This document shows, in pieces, positions 1 through 5,667 of a stretch of 5,877 nucleotides of DNA. How positions within the stretch are numbered: position 1 is the first letter of the stretch; each line of letters opens with the position of its first letter. The translations under genes were made by a program, and so were the position numbers. Below the pieces are notes generated by a model. It saw nothing but the letters and a program-made list of their open reading frames with translations. It made no database searches and was not told the DNA's origin. Source of the stretch: Chitinophagaceae bacterium (GTDB lineage: Bacteria; Bacteroidota; Bacteroidia; Chitinophagales; Chitinophagaceae); contig JAEUVW010000415.1 in the NCBI GenBank assembly GCA_016786525.1, forward strand, positions 1 through 5,877, in the 5' to 3' direction.

Positions 1-62
1 ATTTTATTGTTATGATGCACTAAGCACCGTCTTTCAACTCTTCAAACCGGCACATCTTCAAA

Positions 63-244
63 TCGAATTGCCACCTTCAACACATTGCCCACATTCCCAA
101 TCCTTCAAATCAACCCAATTGCCTGATTAACTAATTGCCCAATTAACTGATTGTCGAATTACCACCTTCAACACATTGCCCACATTTCCAATCCTTCAAA
201 TCAACCCAATTGCCTGATTAACTAATTGCCTAATTAACTAATTG
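63..244. repeat. Two tandem copies of a 91-bp intergenic repeat
   Basis: Copy 1 is 63-153 and copy 2 is 154-244. By direct comparison they differ at four positions only (70/161, 96/187, 140/231, 149/240), so 87 of 91 bases match. Each copy ends in a smaller direct repeat of a 16-bp unit of the form ATTGCCTGATTAACTA (118-133 and 134-149 in copy 1; 209-224 and 225-240 in copy 2), followed by a further ATTG. A degenerate fragment of the unit (CACATCTTCAAAT...AATTGCC, 51-72) lies just upstream of copy 1. The rest of 1-62 shows no gene. I see no terminal inverted repeats, transposase or flanking target duplication, so this looks like slippage-type or family-type intergenic DNA rather than an insertion sequence. 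Confidence 0.93.
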
Positions 245-672
245 TCCTCAATTCGCTCCCGCTGCATACCCGTCACCACCAGGTTGCTTGTGGCTTTGGC
301 CAATAGATTGTCCTGCAGGTCGTACACATGGCATTCCACATTCACGATCTTTTTACCGGCGCGCACCACCTTGCTTTTGGCGACCAGGCGCTCACCCTCT
401 TTGATGCCGTACAGGAAGTCGACGCTCAGGTTCAGCGTCGTGTAATTCATCGGGCTTTCCAGGCTCACCACCGCCCAGCCGATGCTTTCATCGATCACGC
501 AGGCCATCATACCACCGTGGATATTGTGGTAGGGGTTTGTCATTTCCGGGCGTACCGCCAGGCTGATCACGGCATAGCCTTTTTCAATATGTTCTAATGT
601 GAATTGCAGCCAATTGCCCGTCTGTGAAGGCGATACGCTCATCACCTTGCCCACATGCTGTTGTAAATTCAT
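238..672 (-). CDS. PaaI-type hotdog-fold thioesterase
   Basis: A 144-residue cytoplasmic protein with the hotdog-fold thioesterase pattern: Asn46, then His52-Gly53-Gly54, then the helix with Asp61-Glu62, the usual position of the catalytic acid in PaaI-like enzymes. A C-terminal run of beta-strand-like segments ends in an LLAKATSNLVV stretch typical of the family. Such enzymes hydrolyse acyl- or aryl-CoA thioesters; the substrate cannot be read from the sequence. Length is normal for the family. I chose the ATG at 672-670. The reading frame extends upstream to a TTG at 699-697, but the extra nine residues (LLTKIAF-type) are unlike the family start and the shorter form begins where the fold begins. 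There is no Shine-Dalgarno sequence. The TAG stop (240-238) lies inside the 91-bp repeat. The gene is transcribed divergently from sucA and appears to be alone. Confidence 0.85.
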   Translation of the reverse strand: MNLQQHVGKVMSVSPSQTGNWLQFTLEHIEKGYAVISLAVRPEMTNPYHNIHGGMMACVIDESIGWAVVSLESPMNYTTLNLSVDFLYGIKEGERLVAKSKVVRAGKKIVNVECHVYDLQDNLLAKATSNLVVTGMQRERIEDN

Positions 673-780
673 AAAAGCGATTTTTGTAAGAAGGCGCAAA
701 GGTCAGTAGTTTTTTGGTTAAGGACTGCTTATAATTTTTGCTAAACCTGTTTTCCCTGCCCTGAATTATTTTTATCTGAT

Positions 781-788
781 TATCTTTG
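781..788 (+). promoter_or_regulatory. Candidate Bacteroidota -7 promoter element for sucA
   Basis: TATCTTTG is an exact match to the TAnnTTTG -7 element used by the Bacteroidota primary sigma factor. It lies 64 bp before the sucA ATG, in the AT-rich gap between the divergent thioesterase and sucA genes, and predicts a leader of roughly 55-60 nt. No good TTG or TTTG -33 box sits about 19-20 bp upstream; the nearest TTTG (737-740) is too far away. The call therefore rests on one element and its position. Confidence 0.45.
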
Positions 789-852
789 CTCGATGCCCTT
801 TTCAGATTAGGGACATATAATATTCAATATAATTTCTGATTCCTTAAAAGCA

Positions 853-3591
853 ATGCAAGATTTTTCTTACCTCAGCAGCTCGCACCCATCCTATATTGAG
901 GCGTTGTACAACGAGTACACCCAAAACCCCGTAGCCACTGATCCTGAATGGAAGAAGTTTTTCGAAGGATTTGATTATGCTACCGGCCGTACCAACGGCA
1001 GCGCCGCAACGGCAAAGTCTGCCCCCGCAGTAGGAGGCGAGCAACTGACCAAAGAGTTTTCTGTGTATCAGCTGATACAGGGCTATCGCAGCCGTGGCCA
1101 CCTGTTGTCGGACACCAACCCGATCCGCCCGCGCAAAGACCGCCATGCCGAGCTGAACCTCAACGACTTCCAGCTCAGCGATGCCGACCTGAACAGCAGT
1201 TTTGCTGCCGGTAGCTTTATCGGCCTGCCGAATGCAACACTGGCGGACATCATCGCCAAACTGAAAAAGATTTATACCGGCCATATCGGTATCGAATATA
1301 CCTACATCAACAACAGCAAAAAGCAGCAATGGGTCCGCCAGCGCTACGAAAGCCTGATGATGGAAGAAATTACCCAGCCTACACGCCGCCGGGTATTGGA
1401 GAAACTGAACGAAGCTGTGATCTTTGAGAAGTTCCTGCATATGAAATACATTGGCCAGAAACGCTTTGGCCTGGATGGGGGCGAAAGCACCATTCCCGCA
1501 CTGGACTTTATCATCAGCCGTGCCGCTGATGCCGGGGTGCAGGAAGTCGTGATCGGTATGGCCCACCGCGGACGCCTGAACGTATTGGCCAACACTATGG
1601 GCAAGACCTACGACCAGATCTTCTCTGAGTTTGAAGGTGTGATCCCCAAAGACAGCTCTATGGGCAGCGGCGATGTAAAATACCACCTGGGTTACCGTTC
1701 AGACATGACGACGCCCGCCGGCAAAACCATCCGCCTGCAGCTGGCGCCCAACCCTTCGCACCTGGAAGCCGTAAACCCCGTTGTAGCGGGCTTTGCACGA
1801 GCCAAATGCGATGCCTTGTACAACAACGAATACGCTAAAGTACTGCCCATCCTCATCCACGGCGACGCTGCCGTAGCGGGGCAGGGTATTATCTACGAGC
1901 TGCTGCAGATGAGCAAACTCGAAGGCTACAACAACGGCGGTACCATACACTTTGTCATCAACAACCAGATCGGTTTCACCACCGACTTCTCCGACGCCCG
2001 TTCTTCCGACTACAGCACCAGCATTGCCTCTATGGTGCAGGTGCCCGTACTCCATGTAAACGGCGACGACCCGGAAGCCGTCGTCCGCGCCTGTATGCTG
2101 GCCGTAGAGTACCGCCAGCAATTCAACGACGACGTATTCATCGATATGGTGTGTTACCGCCGCTTCGGGCACAACGAAGGCGACGAGCCCAAGTTCACCC
2201 AGCCCAGCATGTATGGCGTCATCGAAAAACACAAGAACATTCGCGACATTTATGCAGAGTTCCTGCTGAACAATGCCGATAAAGAAGCGCAGACACTGGC
2301 CAAAGAACTGGAAAAAACATTCTGGGACGACCTGCAGAAGCGCCTGGACGGAGTAAAGCAAAATCCTTTACCCTACAGCTACCAGGAGCCGGATACCGCC
2401 TGGAAAAACCTGCGCACCGCTACAGAAGCTGATTTCGGAGAGTCGCCCGTAACGGCAGTGGCCGCAGATAAAGTAAAAGAGATCTTTACCGCGATCATGA
2501 AAACGCCGGAAGAATTCAAACCCCTGCGTAAGATCGACAAATTGCTGCAGGATAAAGTAAAACTGTTCGACACCGAAGGCAAGATCGACTGGGCTACCGG
2601 CGAATTGCTGGCCTATGCGACCCTGTTGGCCGAAGGCCACGATGTGCGCCTCAGCGGCGAGGACGTAAAGAGAGGTACCTTCTCTCACCGTCATGCTGTA
2701 CTGTACAACGAAAGTACCAACGAGCAATACAACCGTCTTTCCGTAGCGGCCAAAGACGATGCCCGTTTCCATATTTACAATTCCCTGCTCAGCGAATATG
2801 CCGTGCTGGGTTTTGAATACGGCTATGCCATGGCCAATCCTAATTCCCTGACCATCTGGGAAGCGCAATATGGCGACTTCGCCAACGGCGCGCAGATCAT
2901 CATCGACCAGTACCTCACCAGCGGTGAGCAAAAATGGTCGGCCATGAACGGCCTGGTGCTGCTGCTGCCCCACGGTTATGAAGGCGGAGGCCCCGAGCAC
3001 TCCAATGCCCGCCCGGAGCGCTTCCTGCAGATGAGTGCAGAAAACAATATTGCCGTGACCAACATCACCACAGCCGCCAACTTCTTCCATGCCCTGCGCC
3101 GCCAGTTGACATGGGAATTCCGCAAGCCGATGGTGAACTTCTCGCCCAAGGCCAACTTGCGTCATGCACGCTCTTTCTCTACACTGGAAGAGTTTGCCAC
3201 AGGCGGGTTCAAAGAAGTGATCGACGACCCCATCCTGGAAAAAACAGATAAAGTAAAACGCGTATTGCTGTGCAGCGGTAAAATGTATTTCGATCTCAGC
3301 GAAAAACAAATTGCCGACAAACGCAACGACGTCGCCATTGTGCGCCTGGAGCAGATTTACCCGCTGCCGGTGAAACAGCTGGAAGCGCTGAACAAAAAAT
3401 ACAAGAAAGCAGAATGGCTGTGGGTACAGGAAGAACCCGCCAACATGGGTGCGGCAGCCTTCCTGAAAACCAATTTCGAAGCCTTCCCGATGAAGTACCT
3501 GTCCCGCCCGGCCAGCGCCTCTACCGCTACCGGCTTCGGTAAAGTACATACGAAAGAGCAGAACGAACTGATCGAAAAAGCTTTTGCTTAG
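853..3591 (+). CDS. sucA: 2-oxoglutarate dehydrogenase E1 component (ThDP-dependent)
   Basis: SucA decarboxylates 2-oxoglutarate with thiamine diphosphate and passes the succinyl group to the lipoyl arm of E2 in the TCA-cycle complex. At 912 residues it is close to E. coli SucA (about 930) and looks complete. In order: an N-terminal segment (about 2-45, FSYLSSSHPSYIEALYNEY) of the type that docks onto E2; the ThDP-binding half with GMAHRGRLNVL (235-245), HLEAVNP (303-309), the ThDP/Mg motif from Gly337-Asp338-Ala339 to Asn370-Asn371, and CYRRFGHNEGDEP (434-446); the pyrimidine-binding domain with GTFSHRHAV (608-616), EAQYGDF (670-676) and HGYEGGGPEHSNARPERF (707-724); and a C-terminal domain with LLCSGK (about 805-810) and WVQEEP (857-862). 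It is not an actinobacterial-type Kgd fusion, so a separate E2 is expected, but no sucB lies next to it. The ATG at 853 is preceded by an A-rich leader. Only two codons of the TTA/CTA/TCA set occur (1699 and 2368). Confidence 0.98.
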   Translation: MQDFSYLSSSHPSYIEALYNEYTQNPVATDPEWKKFFEGFDYATGRTNGSAATAKSAPAVGGEQLTKEFSVYQLIQGYRSRGHLLSDTNPIRPRKDRHAELNLNDFQLSDADLNSSFAAGSFIGLPNATLADIIAKLKKIYTGHIGIEYTYINNSKKQQWVRQRYESLMMEEITQPTRRRVLEKLNEAVIFEKFLHMKYIGQKRFGLDGGESTIPALDFIISRAADAGVQEVVIGMAHRGRLNVLANTMGKTYDQIFSEFEGVIPKDSSMGSGDVKYHLGYRSDMTTPAGKTIRLQLAPNPSHLEAVNPVVAGFARAKCDALYNNEYAKVLPILIHGDAAVAGQGIIYELLQMSKLEGYNNGGTIHFVINNQIGFTTDFSDARSSDYSTSIASMVQVPVLHVNGDDPEAVVRACMLAVEYRQQFNDDVFIDMVCYRRFGHNEGDEPKFTQPSMYGVIEKHKNIRDIYAEFLLNNADKEAQTLAKELEKTFWDDLQKRLDGVKQNPLPYSYQEPDTAWKNLRTATEADFGESPVTAVAADKVKEIFTAIMKTPEEFKPLRKIDKLLQDKVKLFDTEGKIDWATGELLAYATLLAEGHDVRLSGEDVKRGTFSHRHAVLYNESTNEQYNRLSVAAKDDARFHIYNSLLSEYAVLGFEYGYAMANPNSLTIWEAQYGDFANGAQIIIDQYLTSGEQKWSAMNGLVLLLPHGYEGGGPEHSNARPERFLQMSAENNIAVTNITTAANFFHALRRQLTWEFRKPMVNFSPKANLRHARSFSTLEEFATGGFKEVIDDPILEKTDKVKRVLLCSGKMYFDLSEKQIADKRNDVAIVRLEQIYPLPVKQLEALNKKYKKAEWLWVQEEPANMGAAAFLKTNFEAFPMKYLSRPASASTATGFGKVHTKEQNELIEKAFA

Positions 3592-3605
3592 CTTTTTTAT
3601 AAACA

Positions 3606-3647
3606 GATAGAATAAAGGGTGGACATGGCTTCACCCTTTGTTTTATC
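3606..3647 (+). terminator. Long hairpin after sucA, probable intrinsic terminator
   Basis: Arms 3606-3623 and 3630-3647 pair over 18 consecutive positions with no bulge around the 6-nt loop CATGGC. Fifteen pairs are Watson-Crick and three are G-U in the plus-strand RNA (3622/3631, 3613/3640, 3610/3643). The core AAAGGGTGGA / TTCACCCTTT is followed by GTTTTATC, giving the A-rich arm, GC core and U-tract layout of an intrinsic terminator. It begins 15 bp after the sucA stop. Its 3' end is only 15 bp before the next start codon, so it could also act as an attenuator or an intercistronic RNA element. No convincing promoter was found between it and that start. Confidence 0.7.
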
Positions 3648-3662
3648 ACAAAAGACCACACT

Positions 3663-4610
3663 ATGCGCAACATCAAACTGATCGAAGTACGCTCCGAGAT
3701 CGGGGCCGGAACCCGCGGAGCCAGCCTGGGCATAGACGCCATCAAGATCGCTGCGCTCGATTTTATGAGCAACTTCTTCGTGAACTTCCCCTCCGAAGTG
3801 GTACCTGATATGAACAACCTGCTGTACGAACCCGTCGCTTCCCCCTATGCGAAAAGGATACACGGTATACACACCATGTACGAGCGCGTCTCTACAGCAG
3901 TAGCCGATACCATCAAGTCCGGCATCTTCCCCGTCGTATTTGCCGGCGACCACAGCACGGCAGGCGGTACCATTGCCGGTATTAAAATGGCCAATCCCAA
4001 GCGCAAACTCGGTGTGATCTGGATCGACGCCCATGCCGATATGCATACCCCTTATACCTCCCCTTCCGGCAACATGCACGGCATGCCCCTGGCTACGGCC
4101 CTGGGTATGGACAACCTGGAATGTAAAGTGCACAATCCTGATGCCAAAACGCTGGACATCTGGAATAAGCTGAAGAACATGGGTAAGCTGGAACCCAAGA
4201 TCCTGCCCGAAGACCTGGTGTTCATCGCCTTGCGCGATTATGAAAAAGAAGAAGAAGCCCTGCTGAAGAAACACGGCATCAAGATCGTTACCGTGCAGGA
4301 AGTACGTCGTAAGGGCATTGAAAGCGTGGTGCGCCAGACCCTGGCCCACCTGAGCAAGTGCGAAGATATCTATGTATCCTTCGACGTAGACAGCCTGGAC
4401 AGTTCTATCTCCCGCGGTACCGGTACCCCGGTCAGCAATGGCCTGAAAGAGCGGGAGGCAGAAGACCTGATCGCTGCCCTGATGCAGAACTACAAGATCT
4501 GCTGCGTGGAGATCGTGGAAGTCAATCCCACCCTCGATAAAGAAAACCTGATGGCCGAGATCGCCTTCAACATCATCCGGCGCGCCGTCAACATCCTGCT
4601 GCTCAACTAA
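3663..4610 (+). CDS. Arginase-family ureohydrolase (rocF-like), di-manganese
   Basis: Arginases hydrolyse L-arginine to ornithine and urea with a binuclear Mn centre. The 315-residue protein has all six expected metal ligands: His97 (GDHS, 95-98), Asp122, His124 and Asp126 (DAHAD), and Asp241 and Asp243 (SFDVDSLD). It also has the arginase signature SPSGNMHGMPL with Ser135, Asn137 and His139, and the C-terminal EVNP with Glu286. These point to arginase rather than agmatinase or formimidoylglutamase. Some positions differ by eye from mammalian arginase: the metal-loop Asn is His128 (DMH), the amino-group Asp is Glu194 (RDYE), and the usual LDP is LDS (Asp246-Ser247). The exact substrate is therefore inferred, and I withhold a symbol. 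Length is normal and no signal peptide is visible, so it should be cytosolic. It follows sucA by 71 bp containing a strong hairpin and precedes rlmH by 5 bp. The start is ATG with an A-rich leader. Confidence 0.88.
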   Translation: MRNIKLIEVRSEIGAGTRGASLGIDAIKIAALDFMSNFFVNFPSEVVPDMNNLLYEPVASPYAKRIHGIHTMYERVSTAVADTIKSGIFPVVFAGDHSTAGGTIAGIKMANPKRKLGVIWIDAHADMHTPYTSPSGNMHGMPLATALGMDNLECKVHNPDAKTLDIWNKLKNMGKLEPKILPEDLVFIALRDYEKEEEALLKKHGIKIVTVQEVRRKGIESVVRQTLAHLSKCEDIYVSFDVDSLDSSISRGTGTPVSNGLKEREAEDLIAALMQNYKICCVEIVEVNPTLDKENLMAEIAFNIIRRAVNILLLN

Positions 4611-4615
4611 GCCTT

Positions 4616-5089
4616 ATGCACATTGAGATCTGGTCTGTCGGTAAAGCCAACGAATCTTTTATAGAGCAGGGCCTGAACTACTATTTCGGTAAAACAAAGC
4701 CCTGGAACAGCATTGAGCTGGTGCTGCTGCAAGTGCCCAAAAAGAACCTGAGCACCGACGTGGCCCGTACCAAGCAGCTGGAAGAAGAGCTGATCCTCAA
4801 AAAACTGCAGCCGCATCATTACCTGGTCCTGCTCGACGAGCGGGGCAAAAAGCTGGATTCCATACAGTGGAGCCAGCAGTTCCAGGGTATGATGAACCAG
4901 GGCGTTAAAACACTCGTCATCCTGATCGGCGGGGCCTTCGGCGTCAGCGAGGCCGTAAAGGAAAAAGCCAGGCAGACCTGGTCCCTGTCCCCCCTGGTGT
5001 TCCCGCACCAGATGGTGCGCCTCATCGTCGCCGAACAGGTATACCGTGCCTTCAGCATCCTGAACAATTCCCCGTACCACCACGTCTGA
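4616..5089 (+). CDS. rlmH: 23S rRNA pseudouridine-1915 N3-methyltransferase
   Basis: RlmH is a small SPOUT-class methyltransferase that uses SAM to methylate pseudouridine 1915 in helix 69 of 23S rRNA on assembled ribosomes, acting as a homodimer. The 157-residue length matches E. coli RlmH (155). Visible family motifs are LDERGK (73-78), the glycine-rich SAM loop IGGAFG (104-109), the SLSPLVFPHQMVR segment (123-135) with EQVYRAF after it, and the C-terminal YHH (154-156) that contributes to the active site. The ATG is 5 bp after the arginase stop with no Shine-Dalgarno sequence, which indicates co-transcription and possibly translational coupling. No clear terminator follows; only an AT-rich AAAATATTTT palindrome (5092-5101) overlaps the region after the stop. 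Confidence 0.96.
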   Translation: MHIEIWSVGKANESFIEQGLNYYFGKTKPWNSIELVLLQVPKKNLSTDVARTKQLEEELILKKLQPHHYLVLLDERGKKLDSIQWSQQFQGMMNQGVKTLVILIGGAFGVSEAVKEKARQTWSLSPLVFPHQMVRLIVAEQVYRAFSILNNSPYHHV

Positions 5090-5131
5090 AAAAAATATTT
5101 TCGGCTTCCTGTCCATTTTCGGGTCCTTCGT

Positions 5132-5151
5132 TTGTTATGCTGGTATAACAA
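5132..5151. promoter_or_regulatory. Inverted repeat TTGTTAT-N6-ATAACAA, possible operator
   Basis: Two perfect 7-bp arms (5132-5138 and 5145-5151) flank the spacer GCTGGT, 15 bp before the start of the AhpD-like gene. The stem is AT-rich and lacks a following T-tract, so it is a poor terminator for rlmH. Its symmetry and position suit a dimeric regulator site or a small leader hairpin. TTCGTTTG (5127-5134), one mismatch from the TAnnTTTG -7 element, overlaps its left arm, so a bound protein could block a promoter there. Function is inferred only from position and symmetry. Confidence 0.4.
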
Positions 5152-5157
5152 TCAAAA
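5146..5157 (+). promoter_or_regulatory. 12-nt leader motif TAACAATCAAAA, copy 1
   Basis: The same 12 bases occur at 5646-5657, ahead of the next gene. Here the motif ends 9 nt before the AhpD-like ATG. It is A-rich and unpaired in character, consistent with the Shine-Dalgarno-independent initiation signals of Bacteroidota, in which adenines upstream of the start raise translation. Its first bases overlap the right arm of the inverted repeat. Confidence 0.4.
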
Positions 5158-5166
5158 TTCAAGAAA

Positions 5167-5628
5167 ATGATACCGAGAATCAAAGTCAACGAGACCGGGA
5201 AACAAGCCATGGGCGCCCTGTATGGCGTAGGCCGCTACCTGTCCAAATCAACTATTGAGCAATCCCTGCTGCACCTCATCTATTTTCGTGTGTCGCAGAT
5301 CAACGGCTGTGCCTTTTGCCTGGATATGCATGCCAAAGACCTGCGCGCCGAAGGCGAAAGCGAACAACGCCTGTACCTGCTGGATGCCTGGCGGGAAGCC
5401 CCTTTTTACTCCGGTAAAGAGCGCGCGGCCCTGGCCTGGGCAGAAGCCCTGACCCGCATCAATGGCGGCCTGGTGCCGGACGAACTGTATGACGAAGCCC
5501 GCCAGCATTTCTCCGAACTGGAAATGGTCGATCTGACCATGGGCGTGATTGCCATCAATAGCTACAACCGCATTAATATTGCATTCGGTGCACCGGTGGG
5601 TACCTACGAACCCGGACAGTTTGCCTAA
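5167..5628 (+). CDS. AhpD-like carboxymuconolactone decarboxylase-family protein
   Basis: A 153-residue all-helical protein of the AhpD/CMD family. It carries the redox signature SQINGCAFCLDMH with Cys48, Cys51 and His55 (CxxC-x3-H), followed by the ERAALAWAEALTRI helix (about 84-97) typical of the family. In characterised AhpD this centre reduces peroxides or recharges a partner peroxiredoxin through a disulfide; for this subgroup the substrate is not known. The residue 12 before the first Cys, a proton-relay Glu in M. tuberculosis AhpD, is His36 here. The ATG at 5167 has an A-rich leader. A 39-bp gap separates it from the YCII-like gene in the same direction, so the two are probably one unit. 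No ahpC is in the window. The protein should be cytosolic; no signal peptide is seen. Confidence 0.9.
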   Translation: MIPRIKVNETGKQAMGALYGVGRYLSKSTIEQSLLHLIYFRVSQINGCAFCLDMHAKDLRAEGESEQRLYLLDAWREAPFYSGKERAALAWAEALTRINGGLVPDELYDEARQHFSELEMVDLTMGVIAINSYNRINIAFGAPVGTYEPGQFA

Positions 5629-5645
5629 ACCTCATTTTTATTTTC

Positions 5646-5657
5646 TAACAATCAAAA
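5646..5657 (+). promoter_or_regulatory. 12-nt leader motif TAACAATCAAAA, copy 2
   Basis: Identical to 5146-5157 and exactly 500 bp downstream of it. It ends 10 nt before the YCII-like ATG and starts 17 bp after the stop of the AhpD-like gene. There is no inverted repeat around this copy, which argues that the shared part is a translation leader rather than a piece of an operator. Confidence 0.4.
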
Positions 5658-5667
5658 CAATACAGCA

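Noticed and set aside
1..244. CRISPR array or insertion sequence in the left repeat region
   Set aside because: There are only two contiguous long copies without unique spacers, and no transposase, terminal inverted repeats or target duplication.
673..699. TTG start at 699 for the thioesterase, adding nine residues
   Set aside because: The ATG at 672 fits the family's start better and needs no rare start codon; the extension shows no conserved feature.
697..704. GACCTTTG on the minus strand as a promoter for the thioesterase
   Set aside because: It has one mismatch to TAnnTTTG at the important first base and no -33 box at the right distance.
844..3549. Long open frames on the minus strand across sucA (280, 220 and 393 codons)
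   Set aside because: All are in the register that mirrors sucA codons, where a stop arises only from sense TTA, CTA or TCA. sucA has just two such codons (1699 and 2368), which exactly explain the breaks. The products are not protein-like. The same holds for antisense frames across the arginase, rlmH and AhpD-like genes.
3575..3597. AAAAAGC/GCTTTTT hairpin at the end of sucA as a terminator
   Set aside because: The stem is only 7 bp with two GC pairs and overlaps the coding end; the hairpin at 3606-3647 is far stronger.
5097..5122. Direct repeat ATTTTCGG (5097-5104 and 5115-5122)
   Set aside because: Eight bases in an AT-rich gap with no similarity beyond them; likely chance.
5110..5132. 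TGTCCA...CGTT as an ECF-type promoter for the AhpD-like gene
   Set aside because: The spacer is about 13 nt, shorter than the roughly 15-17 expected, and the match is loose.
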